This document shows positions 12,311 through 24,688 of a DNA stretch of 64,000 bases, in pieces. The notes under the pieces were generated by a model, which was not told the DNA's origin, did no database searches, and saw nothing but the letters and a program-made list of their open reading frames with translations. Source of the DNA: Chamaelirium japonicum. Its lineage: Eukaryota; Streptophyta; Magnoliopsida; Liliales; Melanthiaceae. The stretch covers positions 63,233,173 through 63,297,172 of the forward strand of contig OX393551.1 of assembly GCA_947650365.1 (NCBI GenBank), given 5' to 3'. Positions within the stretch are counted from its first letter, which is position 1; every line of letters starts with the position of its first letter. A program made the translations under genes and the position numbers.

Positions 12311-12616
12311 GTAACATTTGGGGTGCTTGGTTCATTAAGTACCCCCCTTAACCCTTATGGTCGGTCTTGAGCACGAAAAGAAAAAATAGAAATTTTGTAT
12401 CGAACGTATCGTGTTATACTGCTAGAAGAGTACTGCATCCCAGTTATCGATTTTAGTAATCTCACTGAAATCAGCATCCTGGTTGCTTATTTCAATGACA
12501 ACACCCGACTGACCAATCTTGGGATAGATTCAATCGAACTTAGGGCATCATGTCAAGCTAAATCTAGACGGCTGTGGTGCGATGCCGCACGTACCGCATG
12601 CCGCATTATAGCATGA

Positions 12617-13289
<673 letters not shown>

Positions 13290-13290
13290 C

Positions 13291-13384
13291 CATGCGGTCC
13301 GCGTCCGCAGCCGTCCGATGCACCCACCGCGTGCATCGGATGCACGGCGTGGTGCATCGAACGGCTGCGGACACGGACCGCATG
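13291..13384. repeat. GC-rich hairpin with nested loop hairpin
   Basis: A 34-bp arm starting CATGCGGTCCGCGTCCGC (13291-13324) pairs with 13351-13384 with two mismatches. The loop contains a second palindrome, GTGCATCGGATGCAC. It is CpG-dense in an AT-rich setting. Confidence 0.75.
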
Positions 13385-13394
13385 ACTGCATTTA

Positions 13395-13540
<146 letters not shown>

Positions 13541-13547
13541 TACCCTA

Positions 13548-14521
13548 TTTAGCTCTTAACTTGGCACATCGAACTCGGAATTGAGTTCTGTTTGCACCTA
13601 CGCGCTCGGGATGAAATACTCTATACAATAAAATAAGAAAGAAACAAAGATTATACCTATTAGGAAATTAAATATGAAATGACTATGAGCCAAAGATTTA
13701 CCTAATAACATCCATAAATAGTAAAATTAGATCCTAAAAGGTAAAATTACTGTTTTATCCTTATTGGGTAATTAGACAATAGCCCAATCATACAAACTCT
13801 GAATCCGATTCCGTTTATGGTCGTGGACTCATAATGGAAAAAAAAACCTATCACATATAACAAATGAATACTTTAGAAAATGACTAAAATGCTCTTATAG
13901 GGTAAAATAGCTGTAATACATCGAACTTTCAACCATAACTTGGCCCTTTGACATCGGAATTCGATTCCATCAGAAACCCTACAGAATAAACTCTCAAATT
14001 GACTAAGTAAGGAACCCAACTAATAATTATAAATATATTAATTTTAGATCATAATCGTATTAAGGAATCATCCACTGAGGAATGACACTACTGTCCCGTC
14101 AGGTAGAGAATCTAAACCCGGTAAATTTTAGTTAAGATTTTCATATTGAAATAATAGATAAATGTGTATGAATTGAGATAAAAGTATGAGAGATGCTAAC
14201 CATTTTATGGGTGTGGGGCTTGCCCTAACGAGGAAGAAACTAAGGAGAATATTTAGAAGGAGCCGGAGGGAATAGAGGATCAACTGTATACTCCTTTCTA
14301 CGAGGAAGCGGGAGTGGAGATCTGAAGAATCGGGGATCTAAATGTCGCCTTATTCTAAAATAAGTTATGTATCGAAAACTATATATTGTACTACATTGTT
14401 TAATTAAATAAAGAGGCTCCAATCATTTCCTTATTCAATGGAAATTAGCATATCAAGTTTTTCTCTTAACACCCGAGTGTTATACGGGTTGCCTAAATCC
14501 GCAAAATACCGGGGCGTTACA
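13548..14521 (-). repeat. possible solo or truncated LTR (Tekay/Del-like start)
   Basis: On the minus strand the end at 14521 reads TGTAACGCCCCGG, the kind of start seen in Tekay/Del LTRs. The sequence below it holds typical LTR-like text such as repeated CGAACTC and GATTCCG motifs. I cannot find the other end, a second LTR or any coding domain. Confidence 0.35.
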
Positions 14522-14674
14522 CTCTTCATCAATTGGGACAAGACTGTGGCCTCATTATGTCAACGGAGGACATACACGAGCTGATGAGACTCCAGCGTGC
14601 TCTATAGAGAGATTGCGAGCTTCCTATAAGGGACAACCTCACATGAGAACATAGTTTCTTGCATGTTTGGATTT

Positions 14675-14750
14675 GGGTATGGATCGAGAGACCATGTCCA
14701 GGTTATAGGCTGCACAAGCATGGATCGAGAGACCATGTCCAGGTTATAGA
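14675..14750. repeat. 41-bp tandem duplication
   Basis: ATGGATCGAGAGACCATGTC appears at about 14678 and 14719, each continuing CAGGTTATAG. The stretch to 14910 (GGTTGGGGTCTGCCTAACCCC then a short A-tract) resembles an L1 3' tail such as the one at 58980-59034. Confidence 0.6.
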
Positions 14751-14910
14751 ATGTGATGGGTTATGTTTTACTATTTTTTGGGCCATTTCAAACTCAACTC
14801 TTTTGAGTTCATTACTATATCTATGCATGCTACTTCTAGTTATAGTACACAGGTTGGGGTCTGCCTAACCCCCTCCCATATAGGAATGCCATCTTTTCTA
14901 TAAAAAAATA

Positions 14911-17900
14911 TGGTTTAAAGATAAATCAACAGGTCCATGTAGAATTACACCAGACTATCATGAAATCATGCAAGTGCAAATACAACAATCTTGTTGTTGA
15001 TTTTATAGATATACAAAACACAACATCCAAGATGACGAGTTTAAAAAAAAGTCAACAAAAAAAATAGAGGGGGTTTTAGGAGCAACATTGATGGAGTTTA
15101 ATATATGGAGATATATAATGCATGCTATAGATTTTAAGATATATTAGAACAGATTTACATCGTTCTTTATATTCTCACAATCAATAATGTGTGATCTATA
15201 TTTTAAGGAATTATGCATATCTCAAAAATAACTCACTTGGATCTTATAGTAGTTTTATAATATAAAATTAAGAAGCCAAGCAAATTACATATGTTACTAA
15301 GAGAATATGAAATGATTAAAGAGGAGCGAGCAAGGGAAAAGTCAAGATGGATTTTGTATTAGAAGTGGGGATAAGAATTATAGTTGTGAGCACATTTATT
15401 GTATTTACCGAGACTGGTACCCTCATCAGTATTGGAACCTACCCATATGTCGGTCGAGACGGAGTTGATTTGGCTGACAAGACTCGATTTTGTATCAACC
15501 GAGATCGGTGCCTCCAACGATATGAAAACCTATGTTGTATCAGCCAGTACCTAGTTGATTGAGCCAGTTTGAGGTAAAATGTGGGGTATGTCAAGATTTA
15601 CTAAGTAATTTTGGATTTCAAAAACTTTTCGCCGCTTCTCAATAATAACTGTTTCATGAAGTAATTTGGATTCATTTTACAATATCAAAAGCCCCCATTT
15701 GTGATCCCACAAAAGTTGTCATATTACTCATTGCACAAAATGAAGAATTTTATTGTCATGTCACCCACAGTTTATCATTGTTGCACATGGTTGCCGCCTA
15801 TCACCATTGTTGGAATCATCCTCTCCGACCACCATCATTGTTCACCACGATTGTCATCGACCGACCGTCATTGGACAATGACTTCTTTCGTTTTGTTATT
15901 TAAATATTTTATTTTTTTTTTTTACAAATCGAATGGTACAAACTAGTTTAAATATGTATTAACCCCTAGAAACCTTATAATTGCATATCAACCCTCTAAA
16001 CAGATAAAGTAGTGCATATTCACTCCTCTGATTAGCTGCCATTTCAAAAGGACGAATATACCTGGAATATTTACATGTTGACTATAAGGTCTAAACGTCA
16101 TGGGACGTCGAACCTACTGAATGAGCGTGGAGGGTTGCGAACGAGCATGGAGGGTTGGACAAGCGCAGGGGAGACTAGAGTGAAGTTAGGGTTGGGGTAC
16201 TATAATGCCTCGATATAAAAAGAAATTTTTCACATTTATTCTATTTATTAATGATAAAACATGTTCCAAACTATCAAAATTGCATTATAGAATGATCAAC
16301 ATAGAAGTCCAAAAGTGACCATCACGTAGAGCTTGTCAAATTGTTCATATTCATATGTAAGTTTGATATTTTCTGACCCCATTTAATAGGAAAAACAAAA
16401 AAACAAAAAATATGGTAGAATTCAGGCCCTAGTCATCCCCATAAAGATCCTTATTTTTAACCATCTGACCATAAGCTTCTTGCTAATGGGATTATAGAAA
16501 AGTAGTATAAAAACTTCAGGTATGTTATGAAGGAAGAAGAGAAGGGACACACTGTATTCTTAATCGACTGTCTCTTGGAATTGCAAACCTATCATGGCTT
16601 CACAGAAGAGTCAGAAAGGGTTTCTATCCATGCCTTAACCCTATCCAATCTATATTGTTGGCAGTATATAGGCTTAGTACAGACTGGCTTGACACAGGAC
16701 TTGGTAAGTTTGTCTATTTGTTTATGTATCCGATCGTGCCTTCTCTCAAAAGTGTCTTCCAAAGTACAAGGTGGAGACTTATTAGGTTTATGTTTCTCTT
16801 ATGACGATGTGGAGCTCGAAAATTGTCCAATACAAGCGTGAGGGTATCCAACTAGATGTGGATATTTTTCTTATTATCTCCTAATGCCATCTTTTTAGGT
16901 GCAAGATATAGGACTTTTATGTGGTTGTTTATCAATGCGTTGACTCTACTGTAGGCTCTAATGACTTGCTAAAGATCGAAAAGCCGATGCCAATGTGAAT
17001 GAAAATAGACAAACTGAAATGGATGCTTAATAATAAAAGACTCAAACACTCGAATGAGAAAGATGAAAAAAAAAAATCAACAAACATACAATAATAAAAA
17101 TGATGCAAGAGGACCGGTCTTGTGTGAAAACGCTACAACTAGTGTGCTTTGATACCAATTTGGTACAATTGAGGCTGATATACTAATGAATATATGCAAA
17201 GACGGCTTTAAAATAATGTTCAACAATTGAAATTAAGCAATGATATATACTTGAGAGCAAATAATTATCCACTGACTAAACATATAAGAGAACTTAAGAT
17301 AAACAAGTTCAGATTGATCTAAAGAGATAATATATGTAAGTAAAGACACAAATTCATATCAAATTTAATAACAATAAGCCTCCAATCAATACAATTTAAG
17401 CATAAACATAGGCACCTAATATCAGATGAACTTCCCCTATAGGATGGATCAAAGAAATGACAAAATCAGATCAAGTTCTGTCAAACTAGAGGTGTTGAAA
17501 ATTTAGAATAACAAATAGATTTTCTATGAAGATGTGCTATATGGCCATGGAGAGTCACAAAAAGGATAGCAACAAGGGCAACTACTTTTGGGACAAAGTT
17601 ACATGCAAATATGTAGCTCATAAAGTATCACAAGATCGCTCGATGCCCTTTGAATTATGCTTAAAAGTGTAGACAAAGTGATGGTAGAGAGGGGGTAGAG
17701 GAAAATATCGAGGTTTTAAAAACGAACAATGCTTTGGAGAAGGACGAAGGACAACTACTACTGATTTGTCATTAGTTTTAGACGATTTTGGTGGTTGAGA
17801 GGGTATAAACTTACATTGAGGATGAGGGGGGGGGGGATAAGTCGAAGGATCGAGGGATGATTATGATTCACGCTCCGAGGCACTCACCACAATAGTTTCT

Positions 17901-19056
17901 TCAAAACAATTGAGATCTAAAATTTCTGTAGAATTCAAAAGGCTAGGGGTGGAATTAGGGTTTAATCATAGCCCTTAGATAGGGAATAATTGGCCCTTGG
18001 ATGCTCTCAAAGAAATGAGGAAATAGAAAGATATGAGACATAATACGTGAGATAGAAAGAAAGTCAACTCTCTTCTCACGGCTTGCACGTGGCTCGAGAG
18101 CCCCCGAATGCCATACACAGTCATGATGAGACAGAATATAGAGAAATAGGAGGACCAACTTGTCCTTCAAGGGTTTCTTTGAGTCCCCCCTATTGATTCG
18201 AACCATTCATCATTGGATCAAGGCATCTTGTCCCTTGATTACGACTTAAATTCCTTATAATCGCATCCATTGGATGGAGTCATCTGATGACACCTATTTA
18301 ATTCATTAATTATCTAACTAAATAAGTTGGTGCGAACACAACTATCGTACTTGGGTTAACTAACAATAAAAGCGACTATAACTTTCAAATGTAGTGCCAA
18401 AATCAATGCGAACCAAAAACCACAAGTGTTCAGAATTAAAAGAAACAATAGGAGATAATAATATTAAATTTTTGTTGCATCAAAATCCATGCATGACTTA
18501 ACACAATGATCAACTGTGCTAGTCACATCATCCTCTCTCTCTCTCCTTCTTCTTCCTCATCCTCCTTCCTCCTTCTTCTTCCTTTCGTACTCGTTCATTT
18601 TCAGGACAAGTCCGTATACTATGCATTGGACCATTGGAGTCCGAGCCATCTATAGACCATTCGGCTATCAAAAGCCGAGTGTTCAACAATGGCCAAATGA
18701 TTGTAGATGCACTTGGCCTTTGTTGACCGAATGCACAGTAGAGGCATCTAGCCCTGAAACGACTGAGCGTAGGAGGAAGGAGGAGGAGGAGTAAGAAGGG
18801 AAAGGGGATGAAGAAGAGGAGGAAGGAGACGACGATGGGTTGAATGGGATTAGCAGCGACAAACGGGGCGACAATCTGCATGGTTGCATATGCATAGAGA
18901 GGAAGGGATTTGATAAGGGTGTGGGCTGCCTTCTGAAAGGAAGCGCCCTCAGTAAACATAGGCTGCTCTTAGAAACTGTCACCCTTGGTAATATAACTGG
19001 TCTATTTAGCCACTCCCAAAGATCTATGGGATGTGCTTAAAAGTCATTTCTAAAAG
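14911..19056. other. intergenic, no gene recognised
   Basis: AT-rich with scattered frames under 145 codons, none with a recognisable motif. A tRNA-Met-type primer site, TTGGTATCAAAGC on the minus strand at 17158-17146 with an LTR-like TGTACCA end just outside it, hints at old LTR-element debris. 18530-18600 and 18770-18835 are purine/pyrimidine-rich. Confidence 0.5.
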
Positions 19057-19061
19057 GCGTG
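19057..19061. repeat. target-site duplication GCGTG, left copy
   Basis: GCGTG immediately precedes the TGTAGACAC start of the 5' LTR and is repeated exactly after the 3' LTR at 37145-37149. Confidence 0.93.
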
Positions 19062-19361
19062 TGTAGACACACAAATTGTCTCTAACCCGGACCCGACTTG
19101 CGTGCACCTATGCGGATGCGGACCCGACATGCGCTCGGACCCAGACACGACTCGAAGGCCCCTACGTGGATGCAAACCCGACGCGCTCGGACCCGGACCC
19201 GACTCGAATGCCCGTACATGGATGCAAACCTGACGCACACCACGACTCGGACCCGATTCACACCCAACAAGGGGGCCCGGTGGGCCCATCCTCAAATGGG
19301 GCCCACCCGGCCCCCTACTACAAGACCGAACCCCTTTAGGGGGGGTGGCCGGCCTTGCATG

Positions 19362-19627
19362 CAAGGAAAGAAAAGAAAGAAAGAAAGAAAAGAAAGGAAA
19401 GAAAAGAAAAGGAAAGAAAAGAAAAACAAAAAAGAAAGAAAAGAAAAGAAAAAAAAAAAGGGGCCGGCCTTGCAAGGGAAAAAGAAAAGAACGGAAAGAA
19501 GAGAAAAGGAAAGAAAAGAAAAGGAAAAAGAAAAGAAAGGAAAGAAAAAAAAAAGGAAAGAAAAGAAAAGGAAAAAGAAAAGAAAGGAAAGAAAAGAAAA
19601 GGAAAGAGAAGAAAGAAAAGGAAGGAA
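19362..19627 (+). repeat. purine tract in U3 (AAAGG-rich), 5' LTR
   Basis: About 260 bp of almost pure A/G, built of AAAG, AAAGG and AAAAGG words, with one GCCGGCCTTGCAAGG interruption that also borders the tract on its left. Lysine-rich (plus) and phenylalanine-rich (minus) open frames across it are compositional artefacts. Confidence 0.9.
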
Positions 19628-19894
19628 ACACCGCCATGCGCGGGGAGAGGTTGCGTATGATGTCTGCACACACGCGGATCTGCGCCGATCCCTCGATCCG
19701 ACGCACAAGAAGAAGCGCTCGATCGTCATCGATTTCGTGTGCGAAATCCAGCAATAATTGCCTCGCCAGAAAAGGAAAACAAATAAGTGTTATTCCCCTC
19801 ATCAATGGATGAATAAATACCGGGTAATTATGAGAGAGATACAAAAGGGATTTAAAATTAAAAGTTCCCATATCTCTCTCCCCTCCCCTTTGCC

Positions 19895-19903
19895 TATAAA
19901 TAG
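19895..19903 (+). promoter_or_regulatory. TATA box of the 5' LTR
   Basis: TATAAATAG in a CCTTTGCC...AGGGGGTGGGGGA context, 31 bp before the first tandem unit. This places the transcript start, and hence R, near 19926-19930. The same box is conserved in the 3' LTR. Confidence 0.8.
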
Positions 19904-19925
19904 AGGGGGTGGGGGAAGATTCAAG

Positions 19926-21700
19926 AGGTCGATGGTTGAAGACTGAAGATGAAGCGCGGGAGCTCTGCAGAAGAGGAGACGCTTCTTCATCGACCCAAGG
20001 CTTCACGAGGCACGGTCAAGCCTGTCCCATCGGGATCGGCTTACCGAAAGCTCTCATCAACGTGAAGACCCTTGCACACAAAGATCAAGACATTGACTCC
20101 GTGCACGCTTCTTCATCGACCCAAGGCTTCACGAGGCACGGTCAAGCCTGTCCCGTCGGGATCGGCTTACCGAAAGCTCTCATCAACGTGAAGACCCTTG
20201 CACACGAAGATCAAGACTTCGACTCCGTGCACGAAGAAGAAAGCTCGGAGAAGAAGACCCTTCGACTCCGAAGATGCCAGAAGCAAAGGCCGGAGAAGAA
20301 GCTCGGAGCGGCACTACCCCGTTTTCTCCAACAAGCCTTCGACTCCGATCAAGCCCAAAAGCCCGGAGAAGAAGAGGAGCGGCACTACCCCGTCGTCTCC
20401 AACATGCCTTCGACTCCGATCAAGCCCAAAAGCCCGGAGAAGAAGAGGAGCGACACTACCCCGTCGTCTCCAACAAGCTAGCCTTCGACTCCAATCAAGA
20501 CCAAAAGCCCGGAGAAGAAGAAAAGCAGCGCTACACCCGTCATCTTCAATAAAGTCTTCAACTCCGATTACGCCAAATACGTCCGGAGGAGAAGCCGACG
20601 CTACAACCGTCGCCAGGTCGATGGTTGAAGACTGAAGATGAAGCGCGGGAGCTCTGCAGAAGAGGAGACGCTTCTTCATCGACCCAAGGCTTCACGAGGC
20701 ACGGTCAAGCCTGTCCCGTCGGGATCGGCTTACCGAAAGCTCTCATCAACGTGAAGACCCTTGCAAACGAAGATCAATACATCGACTCCGTGCACGCTTC
20801 TTCATCGACCCAAGGCTTCACGAGGCACGGTCAAGCCTGTCCCGTCGGGATCGGCTTACCGAAAGCTCTCATCAACGTGAAGACCCTTGCACACGAAGAT
20901 CAAGACTTTGACTCCGTGCACGAAGAAGAAAGCTCGGAGAAGAAGACCCTTCGACTCCGAAGACGCCAGAAGCAAAGGCCGGAGAAGAAGCTCGGAGCGG
21001 CACTACCCCGTCGTCTCCAACAAGCCTTCGACTCCGATCAAGCCCAAAAGCCCGGAGAAGAAGAGGAGCGACACTACCCCATCGTCTCCAACACGCCTTC
21101 AACTCCGATCAAGCCCAAAAGCCCGGAGAAGAAGAGGAGTGGCACTACCCCGTCGTCTCCAACAAGCCTTCGACTCCGATCAAGACCAAAAGCCCGGAGA
21201 AGAAGAGAAGCGGCGCTACACCCATCATCTTCAATAAAGTCTTCAACTCCGATTACGCCAAATACGTCCGGAGGAGAAGCCGACGCCACAACCGTCGCCA
21301 GGTCCATGGTTGAAGACTGAAGACGAAGCGCGGGAGCTCTGCAGAAGAGGAGACGTGTCTTCATCGACCCAAGGCTTCACGAGGCACGGTCAAGCCTGTC
21401 CCGTCGGGATCGGCTTACCGAATGCTCTCATCAACGTGAAGACCCTTGCACACGAAGATCAAGACGTTGACTCCGTGCACGCTTCTTCATCGACCCAAGG
21501 CTTCACGAGGCACGGTCAAGCTTGTCCCTTCGGGATCGGCTTACCGAAAGCTCTCATCAACGTGAAGACCCTTGCACACGAAGATCAAGACTTCGACTCC
21601 GTGCACGAAGAAGAAAGCTCGAAGAAGAAGACCCTTCGACTCCGAAGACGCCAGAAGCAAAGGCCGAAGAAGAAGCTCGGAGCGGCACTACCCCGTCGGC
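19926..21700 (+). repeat. 2.6 tandem units of 685-689 bp in the R region, 5' LTR
   Basis: Units begin AGGTCGATGGTTGAAGACTG at 19926, 20615 and 21300 (the last with a C substitution). Inside each, a 126-bp block starting CTTCTTCATCGACCCAAGGC is itself duplicated, and a 71-bp block with CTTCGACTCCGATCAAGCCC is repeated three or four times. The periods are not multiples of three. Confidence 0.9.
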
Positions 21701-22722
21701 TCCAACAAATCCTCGATCCCGATCAAGCTCCAAAGCCCGGAGGAGAGAAACGAGGCGTCATCACCCCGTCGTCTTCAACAAACACCTGCGCCATCCACGA
21801 AGAAGAAAGCCTGGAGCAGACCGTCTGAAGCGTCGTTACCCCCGCCGTCTTCATCAACAAAAGCCGACACTACAACCGTCACACGGAGACCGTCGCTACC
21901 CTCGTCGTCTTCATCAACAAAAGCCGACGCCACAACCGTCGCACGGAGAGCGGTGCTACCCCCACTATCTTCGAAAGCATTCTTCGACTCCGATCATGCC
22001 AAAGAAGCCCAGAGAAGAAGAGAAGTCCAGTCGGCACGCAAACCGTCGAAGCACCGGAGAAGTAGCCTACGTCGTTCGAAGAAGAAGATCGAGTTGACGC
22101 TGAAGCTAAAGCCAACGCAAGAAGCCAAAGCAAAGCCCCAGTAAAGCCTGTGCCAAAGCAACGCAAGTGCCAAAGCCAAGCGACTACGCCGATCACGAGC
22201 AAAAGCACCGCACGTTCTAGCCGATACGACGCAAAGTTCGGAAGAACAAAAGCATCGCAAGTCTCTCCCGGCTATGTCCAAGTGCAAGCGCCGAAGCAAA
22301 GCAAAAGCCAGAGCCACGCCGGAGCCAAGCCAAAGCCAAAAAGCCGAAGCCAAAGCCGACGCCAAATGCACGATCGACGCCGCGAACCGACGATCAAGGA
22401 CGTCGAGGTCAAGCAAGGAGCGAGGAAGACACGAAGACCGAGGAACGAAGCCGGAAATCCCCCTAGCCGAGAAAGCGCGAAGCACGGAAGGGACAAAACG
22501 ACGGTGGATATTCCTTAGCCTCTCCAAAACCCTCACCCTGTAAAGACCCCTGTCCTGGGCAGCCCCTTCAGAGCTCTCGCACGAACACCACGTGGAGACA
22601 CGCATCAAAGGGATCCTCCAGAAGATCTTTCCCACAATCCCCTGATCAAAACTCGCCGCAACCCGGACTCGCTACACCCGAGCCACCCGGGTCCCGGCCA
22701 CACTTGTAATCTGGTTTTGCGC

Positions 22723-22728
22723 AATAAA
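22723..22728 (+). terminator. polyadenylation signal AATAAA, 5' LTR
   Basis: AATAAA in GCGCAATAAAGACG, 28 bp before the LTR end. Additional AATAAA hexamers occur in the tandem units (TTCAATAAAGTCTTC near 20550 and 21232). Confidence 0.6.
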
Positions 22729-22756
22729 GACGACCCGTGCTTTTTCCAGCGCTACA

Positions 22757-22780
22757 GATTTCTAGCACGCCCGGTGGGAC
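22757..22780 (+). other. primer-binding-site region
   Basis: GATTTC then TAGCACGCCCGGTGGGAC directly follows the 5' LTR, the position of the tRNA primer site. It is not the initiator-Met type (TGGTATCAGAGC). I cannot assign the tRNA by eye, and the first base after TA may be mutated from TGG. Confidence 0.5.
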
Positions 22781-22936
22781 CTCTTCTCCTTTCATCCGTA
22801 CGGTTGAAGAAGCTGCTTGAAGTTCGCGATAGTCGGAACAAACAACGATGCGTTTGCTCCAAGCCTCTCACCAATCGCCGAGTCCCCTCTACTCCGACAC
22901 GGTGATCCGATAAATCCTGAGGGTGATGCTCCTCCA

Positions 22937-24688
22937 ATGGTGTGCGTCTACACTCGGCGTACTCGGACTCTTGCGGACGTCTTTGTGCCAGAAGCTACTA
23001 CCGAAGATGCTCGCCAAAGCACCGACGAGGCCCTGGTGCATGAAGAAACGAGCCTCGATCCTGGAGTCCATATCCAGAAGTTTGGGGAGGACCAGCCCCA
23101 GCCCCGAGCCCGTTCGGGTTCCCCAGCGGACGTTGCACCTCCTCTGCAGGTTGCAAACACCAGTCATCAACCAGAAGCAAGCCGGCGTAACTACGTCTCC
23201 GATGATGACGGCGAGGATACGAACATGCAACGCTGAGACGTTCTCCATCACCATCCTCCGTCCGCTCTTCAGCTCCAAGTCATGCAGATGAGCGAGCATA
23301 TGGTGCAAATTACTCGGCTGATGGAGGAGAAGGATCGTCACATCAACACTCTGCTCCAAAAGCTAAGCGCAAAGGATGCTGCAGCAGTCGGCCAACCCGT
23401 CATTTCTCCAGTGGCCGCTCCAGTTCCGTCTTCAACTCCCGCTCATACAGAAGTTGTTCTGACGATTCAAGCAGTTACTCCAGCGCTCTCCTCAGCTTCC
23501 GTCCCAATGGAAGTCGTCTCCCCAGCACCAGCCTCGGTGGCCACACAACCTCCGGCAACGGCAACGATGAATGCTCAGCAAGTCCAAGCGTTGATAGCCG
23601 ACATGATGCGCTCCCACAGCAGTGGCCTTCCTCCGATCACGGCGGCGTACTCGAAGCCCTACACTGCGAGGATCCAGCAGCTGCGTTTCCCCATCGGATT
23701 CCAGCCACCAAAGTTCCAGCACTTCGACGGAAAGGGAAATCCAAGACAGCACGTCGCCCACTTCATCGAGACCTGCAATAATGCCGGCACATATGGCGAC
23801 GAGATGGTGAAGCAATTCATTTGCACCCTCAAAGGCAACGCGTTCGATTGGTACGTTGATCTTCCTCCAGGGACCATCGACAGCTGGGATCAGATGGAGA
23901 GGGAGTTCCTCAATCGCTTCTACAGCACCAGACGAACCGTCAGCATGACCGAGCTTACTGCAGTCAAGCAAAGGAAGGATGAGCCGGTGATCGACTACAT
24001 CGACAGGTGGAGGAACCTCACGCTGAATTCACAAGACTGCTTGTCTGAAGACTTGGCCATCGAGATGTGCACCCAAGGCATGCACTGGGGCCTGCTCTAC
24101 ATCCTCAAAGGTATCAAACCTCGGTCTTTCGAAGAACTCGCAACTCGGGCTCACGACATGGAACTCAGCCTAGCAAGCCGCAGGGACTCAAAGAACAAAG
24201 ACTTCTTGAAGGTGGAGAAGAAGGACAAGCCACCGGTACCGAAACCAAAACAAGTCAATGTTGCGGACGTCGCTTCAACCTCCAAACCGCTCAAGATCGG
24301 TGGCAAGCCGGATCAGAAGAAGGGAGTCGCCATACCACCGCCTCCGTCGCCAAGACAAAGGATGACTCTCGAGGAGCTCGAAGCCAAGGAGTACCCCTTC
24401 CCAGACTCGAAAGTCTCCTCCATGTTCGACCAACTGCTGCAAGAGAAGATGATAGAGCTCCCTCCTTCGAAGAGGCCCGAGCAGATGCATCGCGTCGACG
24501 ACCCTCTCTTTTGCAAATACCACCGGGTGGTGAGTCATCCCATCGAAAGATGCTTCGTCTTCAAGGAAAGAATCATGGCGCTCGCAAAGCAAGGGAAGAT
24601 AGAGATCGACTCCGGAGAGGTTGCTACGGCCAACATGACGTCCATCACCTTCGGCTCCTTCTCGCCGGTGCTCGTTGTTGCTCGGTGA
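22937..24688 (+). pseudogene. gag: retrotransposon gag with one internal stop
   Basis: The frame opens at ATG 22937 (MVCVYTRRTRTLADVF), hits TGA at 23234-23236, resumes in the same frame (ATG 23282) and runs 468 codons to TGA 24686-24688. The capsid (Retrotrans_gag-type) core is at about 23700-24190: FQHFDGKGNPRQHVAHFIET, WDQMEREFLNRFY, VIDYIDRWRNL. A coiled-coil-like segment (MSEHMVQITRLMEEKDRHIN) precedes it. Downstream, near 24500, FCKYHRVVSHPIERCFVFK resembles the C-x-H-x-H-x-C-like zinc-binding motif of Tat gags. The first stop makes the upstream 99 codons a separate frame. Role in an intact copy: particle shell protein. The polyprotein frame then continues without a shift into pol. Confidence 0.85.

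Larger units (their letters stand above)
19062..22756 (+). repeat. 5' LTR (3695 bp)
   Basis: TG...CA ends. U3 (19062 to about 19925) has a GC-rich CGGACCC-rich head, a 260-bp purine tract (19362-19627) and a TATA box. From about 19926 there are three tandem units of about 687 bp, the third diverging after about 21700 into an Arg/Ser-codon-like GCCAAAGC repeat. AATAAA at 22723-22728 is only 28 bp from the LTR end, so R is about 2.8 kb and U5 nearly absent. Confidence 0.93.

Noticed and set aside
17146..17400. Minus-strand LTR and tRNA-Met primer site
   Set aside because: The 13-bp primer match and a CA end are suggestive, but no gag, second LTR or duplication supports an element; noted only in the intergenic entry.
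18516..18982. Overlapping frames of 92-143 codons on both strands
   Set aside because: They sit on CTTCTTCCTC-type low-complexity sequence and are mutually antisense.
19050..20006. 318-codon minus-strand frame rich in Phe/Leu/Ser, and Lys/Arg frames on the plus strand
   Set aside because: They are produced by the purine tract in U3 of the LTR; the same happens at 33350-34231 in the other LTR.
19926..21700. Regularly spaced repeats considered as a CRISPR array
   Set aside because: Units are 71, 126 and 687 bp, without uniform short repeats and unique spacers, in eukaryotic DNA inside an LTR.
19909..21828. Arg/Ser-rich frames over the LTR tandem units as possible genes
   Set aside because: Unit lengths are not multiples of three, several frames are open at once, and the sequence lies in the R region and leader.
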